Under the pieces are notes generated by a model, which saw nothing but the letters and a program-made list of their open reading frames with translations, ran no database searches and was not told the DNA's origin. A program made the position numbers and the translations under genes. DNA of 64,000 bases from Kosakonia oryzendophytica. GTDB lineage: Bacteria > Pseudomonadota > Gammaproteobacteria > Enterobacterales > Enterobacteriaceae. Position 1 is the first letter of the stretch, and each line of letters begins with the position of its first letter. Positions 41,398 to 48,636 of the stretch are shown here, one piece after another. The stretch spans positions 558,001 through 622,000 of the forward strand of contig NZ_FMAY01000001.1 of the NCBI RefSeq assembly GCF_900094925.1. The letters run 5' to 3'.

Positions 41398-41781
41398 CTA
41401 CCCCTTCGCCCCGTTACGCCGCGCCATGATCTGCTGCGCATACTGCGCAATCCCAATGTGATGATCCTGACTGACACGGGCAATGAGCGTTTGTAGGGCT
41501 TCTGGCGAGGCATGGAGTGTCTCTGCTATCAGTTTATCGAAGTCGCTCTGGGTAAAGTTGATACGTACACTCGCGCGCTGGAGCAGCGTATGGGCGACGA
41601 TCTCCAGCACCGCGCGGCGGTAGTCATCGGCAAGAAGCACATCCAGATCCGGCTGCCGAATTTCAAACGTGAAGTCGAAGCTGACAAACCCGGACTCCAC
41701 AGGCAGCGAGTAGGTCAGCCGCTCGCCTTCCTGCCATACCTGAGGCTCATATCCCTCACCCATCAAGCGTAATCGTTGCAT
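41398..41781 (-). CDS. Hypothetical protein, 127 residues
   Basis: A small soluble protein with no recognised domain. The N-terminal half looks like beta strands (LTYSLPVESGFVSFDFTFEI), and the C-terminal half like helices (AETLHASPEALQTLIARV). GGAG precedes the ATG by seven bases. It is oriented like the TPR gene that follows 153 bases downstream, and it is divergent from the next gene. Its job may be connected with the TPR protein; there is no direct evidence. Confidence 0.65.
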   Translation of the reverse strand: MQRLRLMGEGYEPQVWQEGERLTYSLPVESGFVSFDFTFEIRQPDLDVLLADDYRRAVLEIVAHTLLQRASVRINFTQSDFDKLIAETLHASPEALQTLIARVSQDHHIGIAQYAQQIMARRNGAKG

Positions 41782-41929
41782 TGCGCGCTCCGTTCAGCAC
41801 GTTGACGTATTTTCGATTACATTAACGTTCAGGAAAACACTCAGTAAAGCCATAAGTTATGGTGGCTACCACCGCTGAACGGTTGAAGGATGGCCTCAAC
41901 TGGCAGCAAAACTGACGCCGGAGTGGATA

Positions 41930-42499
41930 ATGCGCTATGAATTCGTTGAGGTGCTCAACGATCTGATTGATTACTTTTTGCTGGGCGACATCCGCCTGTT
42001 GCAGACCTGGAAGGAAGAGCATGCACTTGATGACGATGTGGCATCCGAGTTTATCAGCAATGACAGCGGCGACCGGGCTGTGCAGGAGGGCATTGTCATC
42101 CCTCTGGCGGGCATTGAAAATTACCCCTACACCGTGCTTTTCACCCTTGCGGATGAGACACCGGAACTGCTCAAGCCGGAAAGCCATTTGCAGCACCAAC
42201 GTGGCGGCTATGTACTGCGCATCGAAAACCGGCAATTAATGCTGTTCACGTGGCGGATCCTGCAAAACTTCACCGATGCGCAAATCCGCGCGCTTGAGGC
42301 GCGTTATCGCCAGCCAGGGCGACCGCAAATTGACCTTGATAACGGCATGTATGAGGTTGAGATCCTCGCCGGAGAAGTGCTGCGCGGCGCGTATTACGAG
42401 CCTGCTATTGAGTTCGTGCTGAAGAGAACCGAACGCGAGCACGCGACCGCCGATATGGATATGAACTACCGCTTCACTGTCGACAGCCAGACTTATTAA
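41930..42499 (+). CDS. Hypothetical protein, 189 residues
   Basis: I do not recognise this gene. The product is acidic, soluble and predicted mainly beta in the middle (GYVLRIENRQLMLFTWRIL). A compact aromatic-rich end (MYEVEILAGEVLRGAYYEPAI) is typical of small regulatory or immunity-like proteins but is not diagnostic. GGAGTGG lies nine bases from the ATG. It is followed by a SUKH-like gene after 13 bases, so the two appear to be an operon. Confidence 0.65.
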   Translation: MRYEFVEVLNDLIDYFLLGDIRLLQTWKEEHALDDDVASEFISNDSGDRAVQEGIVIPLAGIENYPYTVLFTLADETPELLKPESHLQHQRGGYVLRIENRQLMLFTWRILQNFTDAQIRALEARYRQPGRPQIDLDNGMYEVEILAGEVLRGAYYEPAIEFVLKRTEREHATADMDMNYRFTVDSQTY

Positions 42500-42512
42500 T
42501 CGGGACACGATA

Positions 42513-43121
42513 ATGACTTCAGATAACCAGGCTCTGCCACCACTTGCGTGGCCAGCATTTACCGACGAAGCAGAGCGGCTGGCGTGGTGGCGCGCCTGTG
42601 CGCAGGCTTACCTCGACTTGTGGAATAACCCGCCGCCCATCACGCCTGTGCCCCTCAAAGAGATCGATGCCCTGGAGCAGCGCCTGAACTGTGCCCTGCC
42701 CTCCTTGCTGCGTCGTTATCATGAACAGATTGGTGCGTTGGAACTGGCGGAAAGGCTGTGCAGCGTAACGCCCGAGAAATACGCCAGCATCGAACCGCTG
42801 CTGAATGCTTATCCCGGCATTAGCGACATCCTGGAAGATGCGCCCGACGCAGAACAACTGTTAGCGCTGGTTGATCAGTTGGTTGCTTTTGGCGACTACC
42901 TTGGCAATGGCAATTTGTGGTGCTTCCACCGGGAAACGGGCGAAGTGTGGTATTTCGATCACGACAGTTCGCCGATGCTGACGCAGATCTTCAGCGACGC
43001 GGGTCAGTACCTCGACGTGCTGATGTTTAAGTGCCTACTGGCCGCCCACGACGAGGAGGACAATGAGGATCTGCTGCGCGAACACCTCGGCGATGAGATT
43101 GTGGAGAAATGGATGTATTGA
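42513..43121 (+). CDS. SUKH/SMI1-KNR4-like protein
   Basis: The 202-residue acidic protein fits the SUKH fold: helix segment LKEIDALEQRLNCALPSLLRRYHEQIG, then the strands LVAFGDYLGNGNLWCFHRETGEVWYFDHD, a glycine-rich turn typical of SMI1/KNR4 domains. Proteins of this family often serve as immunity proteins to toxins delivered by contact-dependent or type VI systems. No toxin gene adjoins it, so an immunity role is an inference. It is the second gene after the 189-residue protein and is followed by a strong terminator. Confidence 0.7.
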   Translation: MTSDNQALPPLAWPAFTDEAERLAWWRACAQAYLDLWNNPPPITPVPLKEIDALEQRLNCALPSLLRRYHEQIGALELAERLCSVTPEKYASIEPLLNAYPGISDILEDAPDAEQLLALVDQLVAFGDYLGNGNLWCFHRETGEVWYFDHDSSPMLTQIFSDAGQYLDVLMFKCLLAAHDEEDNEDLLREHLGDEIVEKWMY

Positions 43122-43126
43122 GAAGG

Positions 43127-43161
43127 CGGTAATGCCCCTGGCATGGGAGCATTACCGTTTT
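43127..43161 (+). terminator. Terminator after the SUKH-like gene
   Basis: Nine-base arms CGGTAATGC / GCATTACCG pair perfectly, with further CCC/GGG pairing towards the loop, and TTTT follows. It ends the plus-strand unit just before the convergent sfsB gene. Confidence 0.88.
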
Positions 43162-43173
43162 ATGTTTCAGCCT

Positions 43174-43422
43174 TTATACGCTCTGCTTTTCATATGCACA
43201 CTGATCGGATTTACACCCCGGATACCGCGACGGCCAGATTACTTCTGGTCGGGTATCTAACGCTTCGGCAATTAACCGCTCCCCTTTCGGCCAGTGCCGG
43301 GTTAAGGCATTGGCGAGCGTGGATGAAGCCAGCCCCGACTCACGGGAAAGCGCCGCCAACGATGTCCCTTTTTTCCGTAAACCCGCAATAATATCTGCCG
43401 GATGCCAGTCCTGATGTTCCAT
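43174..43422 (-). CDS. sfsB: SfsB/Ner-like DNA-binding regulator
   Basis: The 82-residue protein resembles SfsB (Nlp) of E. coli and the Ner repressor of phage Mu. The segment DWHPADIIAGLRKKGTSLAAL is almost the same as in SfsB, and it leads into the helix-turn-helix SRESGLASSTLANALTRHWPKGE. In E. coli, SfsB affects maltose metabolism; its genes are found elsewhere on the map, so this is either a second copy or a moved one. The start at 43422 was chosen for its AAAAGGAG site and fit to SfsB. It is convergent with the SUKH-like gene. Confidence 0.85.
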   Translation of the reverse strand: MEHQDWHPADIIAGLRKKGTSLAALSRESGLASSTLANALTRHWPKGERLIAEALDTRPEVIWPSRYPGCKSDQCAYEKQSV

Positions 43423-43486
43423 GGTGATTCTCCTTTTCAATCGGCTGTTAGGGTAAGAGCTAAAGCTAACACTGATTAAAAGGGGC

Positions 43487-43509
43487 GTTCTTTAAAGGTG
43501 CTAAAGAAC
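43487..43509. repeat. Inverted repeat upstream of sfsB
   Basis: GTTCTTTA and TAAAGAAC arms are separated by seven bases, 65 bases upstream of the sfsB ATG. The symmetry suits a dimeric regulator, perhaps SfsB itself, but nothing proves it. Confidence 0.45.
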
Positions 43510-43627
43510 ATCGTGTTTCTGTGAGAAAGAAAATGCAGAACGAAAATGGCATCGACTCGTTGAACTCACAGCGAGAAGCTGACGTTGCGTACTATCTTTT
43601 ATGATCATGGTAGTGTAGGTATCCCGC

Positions 43628-43644
43628 TGAATATGGCATATTCA
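43628..43644. promoter_or_regulatory. Near-perfect operator-like palindrome before the nuclease gene
   Basis: TGAATATG-G-CATATTCA is a perfect eight-base inverted repeat with one central base, 33 bases before the nuclease start codon. This is the usual place for a repressor site overlapping a promoter. The regulator is unknown. Confidence 0.5.
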
Positions 43645-43677
43645 TGTGTAGGAAACGTTTGAAAGGAGATAGAGCCA

Positions 43678-44763
43678 ATGTTTCGTGTAGATATAATAAA
43701 TAAGACACTAATCAAACTAAAACCAACAAACTTCTCGGAACTTGGGCTGAAGGAACGTTTCGATATTCAGGAATGGATCGAAAAAAAACCGACTATTTTA
43801 GGTGAGGAACTACTTGTCATTGGTAAAGAGGTCATTCTTGCCTCTGGCAAGCGCCTTGATTTGCTTTGCGTAAATAAATCGGCAGCACTTGTTGTGGTTG
43901 AGTTGAAACGGGATGATTCTGGCTCGTCCGTTGAATGGCAGGCAATAAAGTATGCATCGTATTGCTCAAGTCTCTTGCCCGGTGAGATTTTTAAGCTATA
44001 CGCGTCCTATTTAAACAAGTCTGAATTTGATGCGACAAAAAAAATCGAGGAATTTATTGATGCTGACATTGAGTTACTTAACGCGAAACAGCATATTATT
44101 TTGGCCTCAAAGGAGTTCAACTCTGAAGTCATCTCCGCCGTATTATGGTTGCGAGAATATGGCGTAGATATTCAATGCACTCGGCTTGCTCCATTTATCG
44201 ATTCTGATGGTGAGCTATTTATCAAACCGGAAACAATTATTCCGTTACCGGAAGCTAAAGATTATATTGAACGAAAAGAAGTTAAGCAAAGAGCAATTGC
44301 TTCAAATCAAGATGGTTGGACTGGTAGTTGGTTCGTGAATGTGGGCGAAGGCAAATATCGAAATTGGGACGATAACAGACAATTTGGCTTTATTGGAGCA
44401 GGTCAAGGGAAGGTGTATTCATCTGCACTTAATCGTCTTGCAGTCGGTGACAAAATTTATGCTTACATGAAGGGATGCGGTTACGTCGGCTTTGGGGAAG
44501 TGACCAAACCAGCGGTTATGATTCGCGATTTCATAACTGATTCGAATGTTCCTCTACTCTCAGCAGGATTGAAAGCAGAACACCCAAACGCAAACTCTGA
44601 CAATGAAGAGCTTTCCGAATGGGTTGTTGGTGTTCGTTGGATCAAGTCTCTTCCGAGAGAGCAGGCGAAAACATTTTCTGGCATCTTCGCGAACCAAAAT
44701 GTCGTCTGTAAATTGCGGCATGAGCAGACATTAAAATTTGTGCAATCTGAATTCGGTCAGTAA
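43678..44763 (+). CDS. PD-(D/E)xK nuclease fused to EVE/PUA-like domain
   Basis: The N-terminal half shows a restriction-type nuclease core: Glu44 in GEELLVIG, Asp61 in RLDLLCVNK, Glu75 and Lys77 in VVVELKRD, and the QAIKYASY helix (motif IV). The C-terminal part (about 217-285) looks like an EVE/PUA-like fold, beginning SWFVNVGEG and continuing to QFGFIGAGQG and VGDKIYAYMKGCGYVGFG. Such domains read modified bases, so the protein may cut modified DNA, for example of phages. This is inference from architecture. 361 residues; AAGGAG precedes the ATG. Base and codon use are AT-rich relative to neighbours, a sign of transfer. Confidence 0.72.
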   Translation: MFRVDIINKTLIKLKPTNFSELGLKERFDIQEWIEKKPTILGEELLVIGKEVILASGKRLDLLCVNKSAALVVVELKRDDSGSSVEWQAIKYASYCSSLLPGEIFKLYASYLNKSEFDATKKIEEFIDADIELLNAKQHIILASKEFNSEVISAVLWLREYGVDIQCTRLAPFIDSDGELFIKPETIIPLPEAKDYIERKEVKQRAIASNQDGWTGSWFVNVGEGKYRNWDDNRQFGFIGAGQGKVYSSALNRLAVGDKIYAYMKGCGYVGFGEVTKPAVMIRDFITDSNVPLLSAGLKAEHPNANSDNEELSEWVVGVRWIKSLPREQAKTFSGIFANQNVVCKLRHEQTLKFVQSEFGQ

Positions 44764-44780
44764 GCACTGATTTCAGCGAA

Positions 44781-44798
44781 GTTCGCTGTTGGCACTAA
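44781..44798 (+). repeat. Direct repeat, copy 1
   Basis: GTTCGCTGTTGGCACTAA occurs here and again exactly at 46580-46597, bracketing the ATPase gene. Here it continues into GCGGAC, so GTTCGCT and AGCGGAC can pair as a short hairpin. The second copy lacks that arm. Confidence 0.8.
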
Positions 44799-44921
44799 GC
44801 GGACGAGTTGGCTGAGCTGAAGGTCCGCTGTGAGCTAAAAGCGGAAGTACGAAATTGCATCACCACGGATATAGCTAAGATTGCTATGTATTAATCCGCC
44901 GGGTCGCAGATCAATGGCTGG

Positions 44922-44950
44922 AAAAGACCCTCCGCAAGAGAGGGTCTTTT
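44922..44950. terminator. Bidirectional terminator between nuclease and ATPase genes
   Basis: Ten-base arms AAAAGACCCT / AGGGTCTTTT pair perfectly with a nine-base loop. A and T runs on both sides let it work in both directions, which suits the convergent genes on either side. Confidence 0.85.
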
Positions 44951-44976
44951 ATGATATACGTTTTGTATTCCTCACA

Positions 44977-46464
44977 TCACCTAAGCAGCCCTGTGAGTGC
45001 TACGTTAAAGGCTTCGAATGATATTTCTCTTTTTATATCTTCGGATAAATTGGATATGAAGTAGGATTCATCGATGTTCCTAGATTCAAGATCTTTCTTT
45101 AATCTGAAATAGAACTTTTTATCAGGATTCTTGACCTTTCCTTTGAACTGTCGACTATGCTCTAAAGACAATTCATCTATGGATTTTATTGGGAAATATT
45201 TGTCATTTAATACTTTTTTAAACCCAGGGTACTTCCCTTCGAAAATGGAACTGTATATAAATTTCTCAATGCTAGGTATAGGTAGGAAAGTTTTAACAAG
45301 GTGCGTAAATTCTTTTTTGGCTGAGACATCTGTTTTAACATCACCGTCAAGAATACTTATTATTTTTTTATTCACACCCATAACGTTATTTTTAAGTAAG
45401 TTCAAGTGGAGAGATAGTACATTTTCCCACCCCCCTACAGGGGATATATGAATGAGTTTACTCTCTCTTGCCCCTATGTCAGAGATGGACATATCAACGA
45501 TCTTCTCGGCCAGTTTATCCTCTACCAAAACTAGATAATCAAATCCATCATGCCTGTATACTTCTCTGATTGCATAGCTCGGATAACATGGATTTATCAG
45601 GGAAATATCACCAGATGAGTTATTAATCATGAACATATTTTCTGGTTTTAGGGATCGTATAACCTCAGGAGAGTGTGATGTCAAATACACGCAGACCTTG
45701 GGGAACTGCTCTACTAATTCGTTTAAGTACGAGACCAATCTGGTAATGGCAATAGGATGTAAAGCTAACTCAATTTCATCTATGAATACTGGTGATATGC
45801 TTGTAACACCTGTAGCGCCAGAGTTAACTATAGTACTGTAAATATAGTTCAGTAAGGAAAGTAATAGACACTCTCCTGAACTCATTCTGTATTGACTAAG
45901 GAGTGCTCCTGTGGGAGAAACTGTGAAATATGGAACATTAGAGAATTGATACTGCAAGGATATTTTTTTGTTTTTTATTTTCTTCAATGTGCGGTAATGA
46001 TTCATGTCTCCATGAAGAATGTAACTAAGATTATCCTTTACGTAATCAAAGGCATCTACAATGTGCTCTGGTTTAATTGAGTTACTTCTTATTAAATTGT
46101 CAACAACTCTCGAATCCTCAAACCTAGATCCGTAAAATAAGCTCCCTTCATATACTCCTTTAAATTCAATGGGAACTCCACCACTAACAACAAATTTATT
46201 GGCGCCACTGACTTTCCATTTATTGTTACTTACATTTCCACCAATGGACATTGAAATTTCAATCTCTGAGGTTTTGTCATAATCCTCAAGTTGAAGCATA
46301 CTGTATCTTCTACTGCTAACAATAACTGAAAGAAGAAGCATTAAAGTACTTTTTCCACTGCCATTTCCACCAACCAAACTATATACCCCCCCTTCCATCG
46401 GAAGCTCTATATCAGCTGACTTGATGTTTTTTATATTACTAACCTTAAGTTTAACGAGATCCAT
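44977..46464 (-). CDS. OLD-type ATPase with TOPRIM-like tail
   Basis: The first 300 residues are an SMC/ABC-like ATPase: Walker A GGNGSGKST (32-40), signature MSSGE (194-198), Walker B VFIDEIELALHP (226-237) and the LTSHSP switch. The rest resembles a TOPRIM nuclease: YLVLVEDK with Glu315, and ILDGDVKTD with Asp373 and Asp375. This is the domain order of OLD-family nucleases such as phage P2 Old, GajA of Gabija, and retron Eco8 effectors, which defend against phages. No partner helicase, reverse transcriptase or short immunity gene is next to it. AGGAG precedes the ATG. AT-rich, so likely acquired. 495 residues. Confidence 0.75.
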   Translation of the reverse strand: MDLVKLKVSNIKNIKSADIELPMEGGVYSLVGGNGSGKSTLMLLLSVIVSSRRYSMLQLEDYDKTSEIEISMSIGGNVSNNKWKVSGANKFVVSGGVPIEFKGVYEGSLFYGSRFEDSRVVDNLIRSNSIKPEHIVDAFDYVKDNLSYILHGDMNHYRTLKKIKNKKISLQYQFSNVPYFTVSPTGALLSQYRMSSGECLLLSLLNYIYSTIVNSGATGVTSISPVFIDEIELALHPIAITRLVSYLNELVEQFPKVCVYLTSHSPEVIRSLKPENMFMINNSSGDISLINPCYPSYAIREVYRHDGFDYLVLVEDKLAEKIVDMSISDIGARESKLIHISPVGGWENVLSLHLNLLKNNVMGVNKKIISILDGDVKTDVSAKKEFTHLVKTFLPIPSIEKFIYSSIFEGKYPGFKKVLNDKYFPIKSIDELSLEHSRQFKGKVKNPDKKFYFRLKKDLESRNIDESYFISNLSEDIKREISFEAFNVALTGLLR

Positions 46465-46579
46465 TTCTACTCCTAAAGTAAGTTGCTCAGCTTATACCTA
46501 AACATCCCAAAGATTACCATGAGATAGTTTACCCTAACTGACCTGCTCCTCATAAACTAACATACCATGTGCCAGCAAT

Positions 46580-46597
46580 GTTCGCTGTTGGCACTAA
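46580..46597 (+). repeat. Direct repeat, copy 2
   Basis: GTTCGCTGTTGGCACTAA repeats the sequence at 44781-44798 exactly. Both copies are preceded by CAGC plus three variable bases, so the similarity extends slightly outward. The pair spans about 1.8 kb, containing exactly one gene, the ATPase. Confidence 0.8.
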
Positions 46598-46934
46598 ACT
46601 GACTGTCAAAGATCTATAGCTTCGAGTGTTTGTCGAATTAAGTACAAGTAATGAGACTAAACCATCCCAACGGACATTAACAATTTAATTTTTATATCAA
46701 AAAAAACATCTCAGACAAATTTCATTCGTTAAAAACCAAACCACAACACTGCCATCTAAATTAATTTAACTTAAAGACAATGATTATTATAATGTTATGT
46801 AAAATATATCTTATATCTGAAAATATAAAGAGTATTACATTAAATACCGTTCATACATATTTAATCATACCCTCGATTAATCGATAAAAAAATTAATTAG
46901 CAGCCAATAAATCTCTCAAAAACACTATATAAAA

Positions 46935-46963
46935 AAACAAAAAAACCCGCTTTCGCGGGCTTT
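46935..46963 (-). terminator. Intrinsic terminator after guaA
   Basis: CCCGC and GCGGG pair around TTTC, with further A-T pairing outside, and the minus-strand transcript then reads a run of U interrupted by one G. It ends the guaBA transcript 38 bases past the guaA stop. Confidence 0.92.
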
Positions 46964-47000
46964 AATATTTGATATTTAATATATCAGCAGGAGCTAAATC

Positions 47001-48578
47001 TTATTCCCACTCAATGGTAGCTGGCGGTTTGCCGCTGATGTCATACACCACGCGGGAGATGCCGTTGACTTCGTTGATGATGCGGTTGGAGACGCGGCCG
47101 AGGAAATCGTACGGCAGATGCGCCCAGTGTGCGGTCATAAAGTCGATGGTTTCTACAGCACGCAGGGAGACAACCCAGTCGTATTTACGACCGTCGCCCA
47201 TCACGCCCACGGAGCGAACCGGCAGGAACACGGTGAAAGCCTGGCTCACTTTGTTGTAGAGATCGGCTTTATGCAGCTCTTCAATAAAGATCGCATCGGC
47301 GCGGCGCAGCAGGTCACAGTACTCTTTCTTCACTTCGCCCAGTACGCGAACGCCGAGGCCCGGACCCGGGAACGGGTGGCGGTACAGCATGTCGTACGGC
47401 AGGCCCAGCTCCAGACCAATTTTACGCACTTCGTCTTTGAACAGCTCTCGCAGCGGCTCAACCAGGCCCATCTTCATCTCTTTCGGCAGACCGCCCACGT
47501 TGTGGTGAGACTTAATAACGTGCGCCTTACCGGTAGCCGAAGCAGCAGATTCGATCACATCCGGGTAAATGGTGCCCTGCGCCAGCCATTTCACGTCTTC
47601 CAGTTTCAGGGCTTCTTCGTCGAACACTTCCACAAACACGCGGCCAATGATTTTGCGTTTCGCTTCCGGATCGTTTTCGCCAGCCAGCGCGGCCAGGAAA
47701 CGGGATTCCCCTTCCACGTGAACAATGTTCAGACCGAAGTGGTCGCCGAACATGTCCATTACCTGCTGGGCTTCGTTCAAGCGCAGCAAGCCGTTGTCCA
47801 CGAAGACGCAGGTCAGGTTTCTGCCGATGGCGCGGTGCAGCAGCATCGCGGTCACGGAAGAGTCCACACCGCCGGAAAGGCCGAGGATGACTTTGTCGTC
47901 GCCCACCTGCTGGCGGATGCGTTCAACAGCGTCATCAATGATTTTTGCCGGCGTCCACAGCGCTTCGCACTGGCAGATGTCGCGCACAAAGCGCTCCAGC
48001 ATACGCAGGCCCTGGCGGGTGTGGGTCACTTCCGGGTGGAACTGCACCCCGTAGAAGCGTTTTTCTTCGTTCGCCATAATCGCGAACGGGCACGTCTCGG
48101 TGCTGGCAACGGTCACAAAGTCAGCCGGGATCGCCGTTACTTTGTCGCCGTGGCTCATCCACACGTCCAGCAATACTTTGCCGTCTGCGGTCAGCGAATC
48201 TTCAATACCGCTGATCAGCGCGCTGTCGGTCTGTACTTCTACCTGCGCATAACCGAATTCACGTTCATTGGAACCTTCAACGTGGCCGCCCAGTTGCATG
48301 GCCATGGTCTGCATGCCGTAGCACACGCCAAGCACCGGCACGCCTGCTTCAAACACATACTGCGGCGCACGCGGACTGTTGTCTTCGGTGGTGCTTTCCG
48401 GGCCGCCGGAAAGGATGATGCCGCTTGGATTGAAGTCGCGGATCTGCGCTTCGGTGACATCCCACGCCCACAGTTCGCAGTAAACGCCCAGTTCACGCAC
48501 GCGGCGCGCAACCAGCTGGGTGTACTGGGAACCGAAGTCGAGGATCAGAATACGATGTTTATGAATGTTGTCCGTCAT
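47001..48578 (-). CDS. guaA: GMP synthase (glutamine-hydrolysing)
   Basis: GuaA converts XMP to GMP with ATP and glutamine. The 525 residues start with a class I amidotransferase domain: the nucleophile Cys86 in LGVCYGMQ and the His-Glu pair in FHPEVTH. The synthetase domain carries the P-loop [11 protein letters not shown], which binds pyrophosphate. The C-terminal dimerisation domain ends PATIEWE. It is the second gene of guaBA. Its 3' end borders the AT-rich accessory segment; guaA is known as an integration site for genomic islands, though no attachment repeats were seen here. Confidence 0.97.
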   Translation of the reverse strand: MTDNIHKHRILILDFGSQYTQLVARRVRELGVYCELWAWDVTEAQIRDFNPSGIILSGGPESTTEDNSPRAPQYVFEAGVPVLGVCYGMQTMAMQLGGHVEGSNEREFGYAQVEVQTDSALISGIEDSLTADGKVLLDVWMSHGDKVTAIPADFVTVASTETCPFAIMANEEKRFYGVQFHPEVTHTRQGLRMLERFVRDICQCEALWTPAKIIDDAVERIRQQVGDDKVILGLSGGVDSSVTAMLLHRAIGRNLTCVFVDNGLLRLNEAQQVMDMFGDHFGLNIVHVEGESRFLAALAGENDPEAKRKIIGRVFVEVFDEEALKLEDVKWLAQGTIYPDVIESAASATGKAHVIKSHHNVGGLPKEMKMGLVEPLRELFKDEVRKIGLELGLPYDMLYRHPFPGPGLGVRVLGEVKKEYCDLLRRADAIFIEELHKADLYNKVSQAFTVFLPVRSVGVMGDGRKYDWVVSLRAVETIDFMTAHWAHLPYDFLGRVSNRIINEVNGISRVVYDISGKPPATIEWE

Positions 48579-48607
48579 TGACGCTACTTCCGAGGCAAGT
48601 TACGAAA

Positions 48608-48628
48608 GCGCCCGGTAAAACCGGGCGC
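48608..48628 (-). terminator. Hairpin between guaB and guaA
   Basis: A perfect nine-base stem GCGCCCGGT / ACCGGGCGC with a three-base loop lies in the 58-base gap between the two genes. Only TTTCG follows on the minus strand, so it may lower guaA expression relative to guaB or guard mRNA ends more than stop transcription. Confidence 0.5.
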
Positions 48629-48636
48629 GAAAATCA

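Larger units (their letters stand above)
46465..47000. other. AT-rich intergenic region between ATPase and guaA
   Basis: About 536 bases with no credible gene. It holds the second copy of the 18-base direct repeat (46580-46597), long A/T-rich stretches around 46650-46930 that could be promoter-like or scars of past insertion, and the guaA terminator at 46935. I found no tRNA, integrase fragment or copy of the guaA 3' end. Confidence 0.6.

Noticed and set aside
42513-43121. A full toxin-immunity locus around the SUKH-like gene
   Set aside because: No toxin domain, Rhs repeat, or type VI gene lies next to it, so an immunity role is only a possibility.
44977-46464. Gabija, PARIS or retron system around the OLD-type gene
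   Set aside because: Those systems need a UvrD-like helicase, an AriB-like partner, or a reverse transcriptase and msr/msd. None is adjacent. The OLD-type label is kept, the system label is not.
46935-47060. Integration at guaA with duplicated 3' end
   Set aside because: I looked for a second copy of the guaA 3' end in the accessory block and saw none, so there is no direct evidence of an attachment duplication; only the separate 18-base repeats were found.
47118-48581. A 487-codon plus-strand frame opposite guaA
   Set aside because: It is antisense to a highly conserved enzyme and has no recognisable domain. Long antisense frames are expected in GC-rich genes with this codon use.
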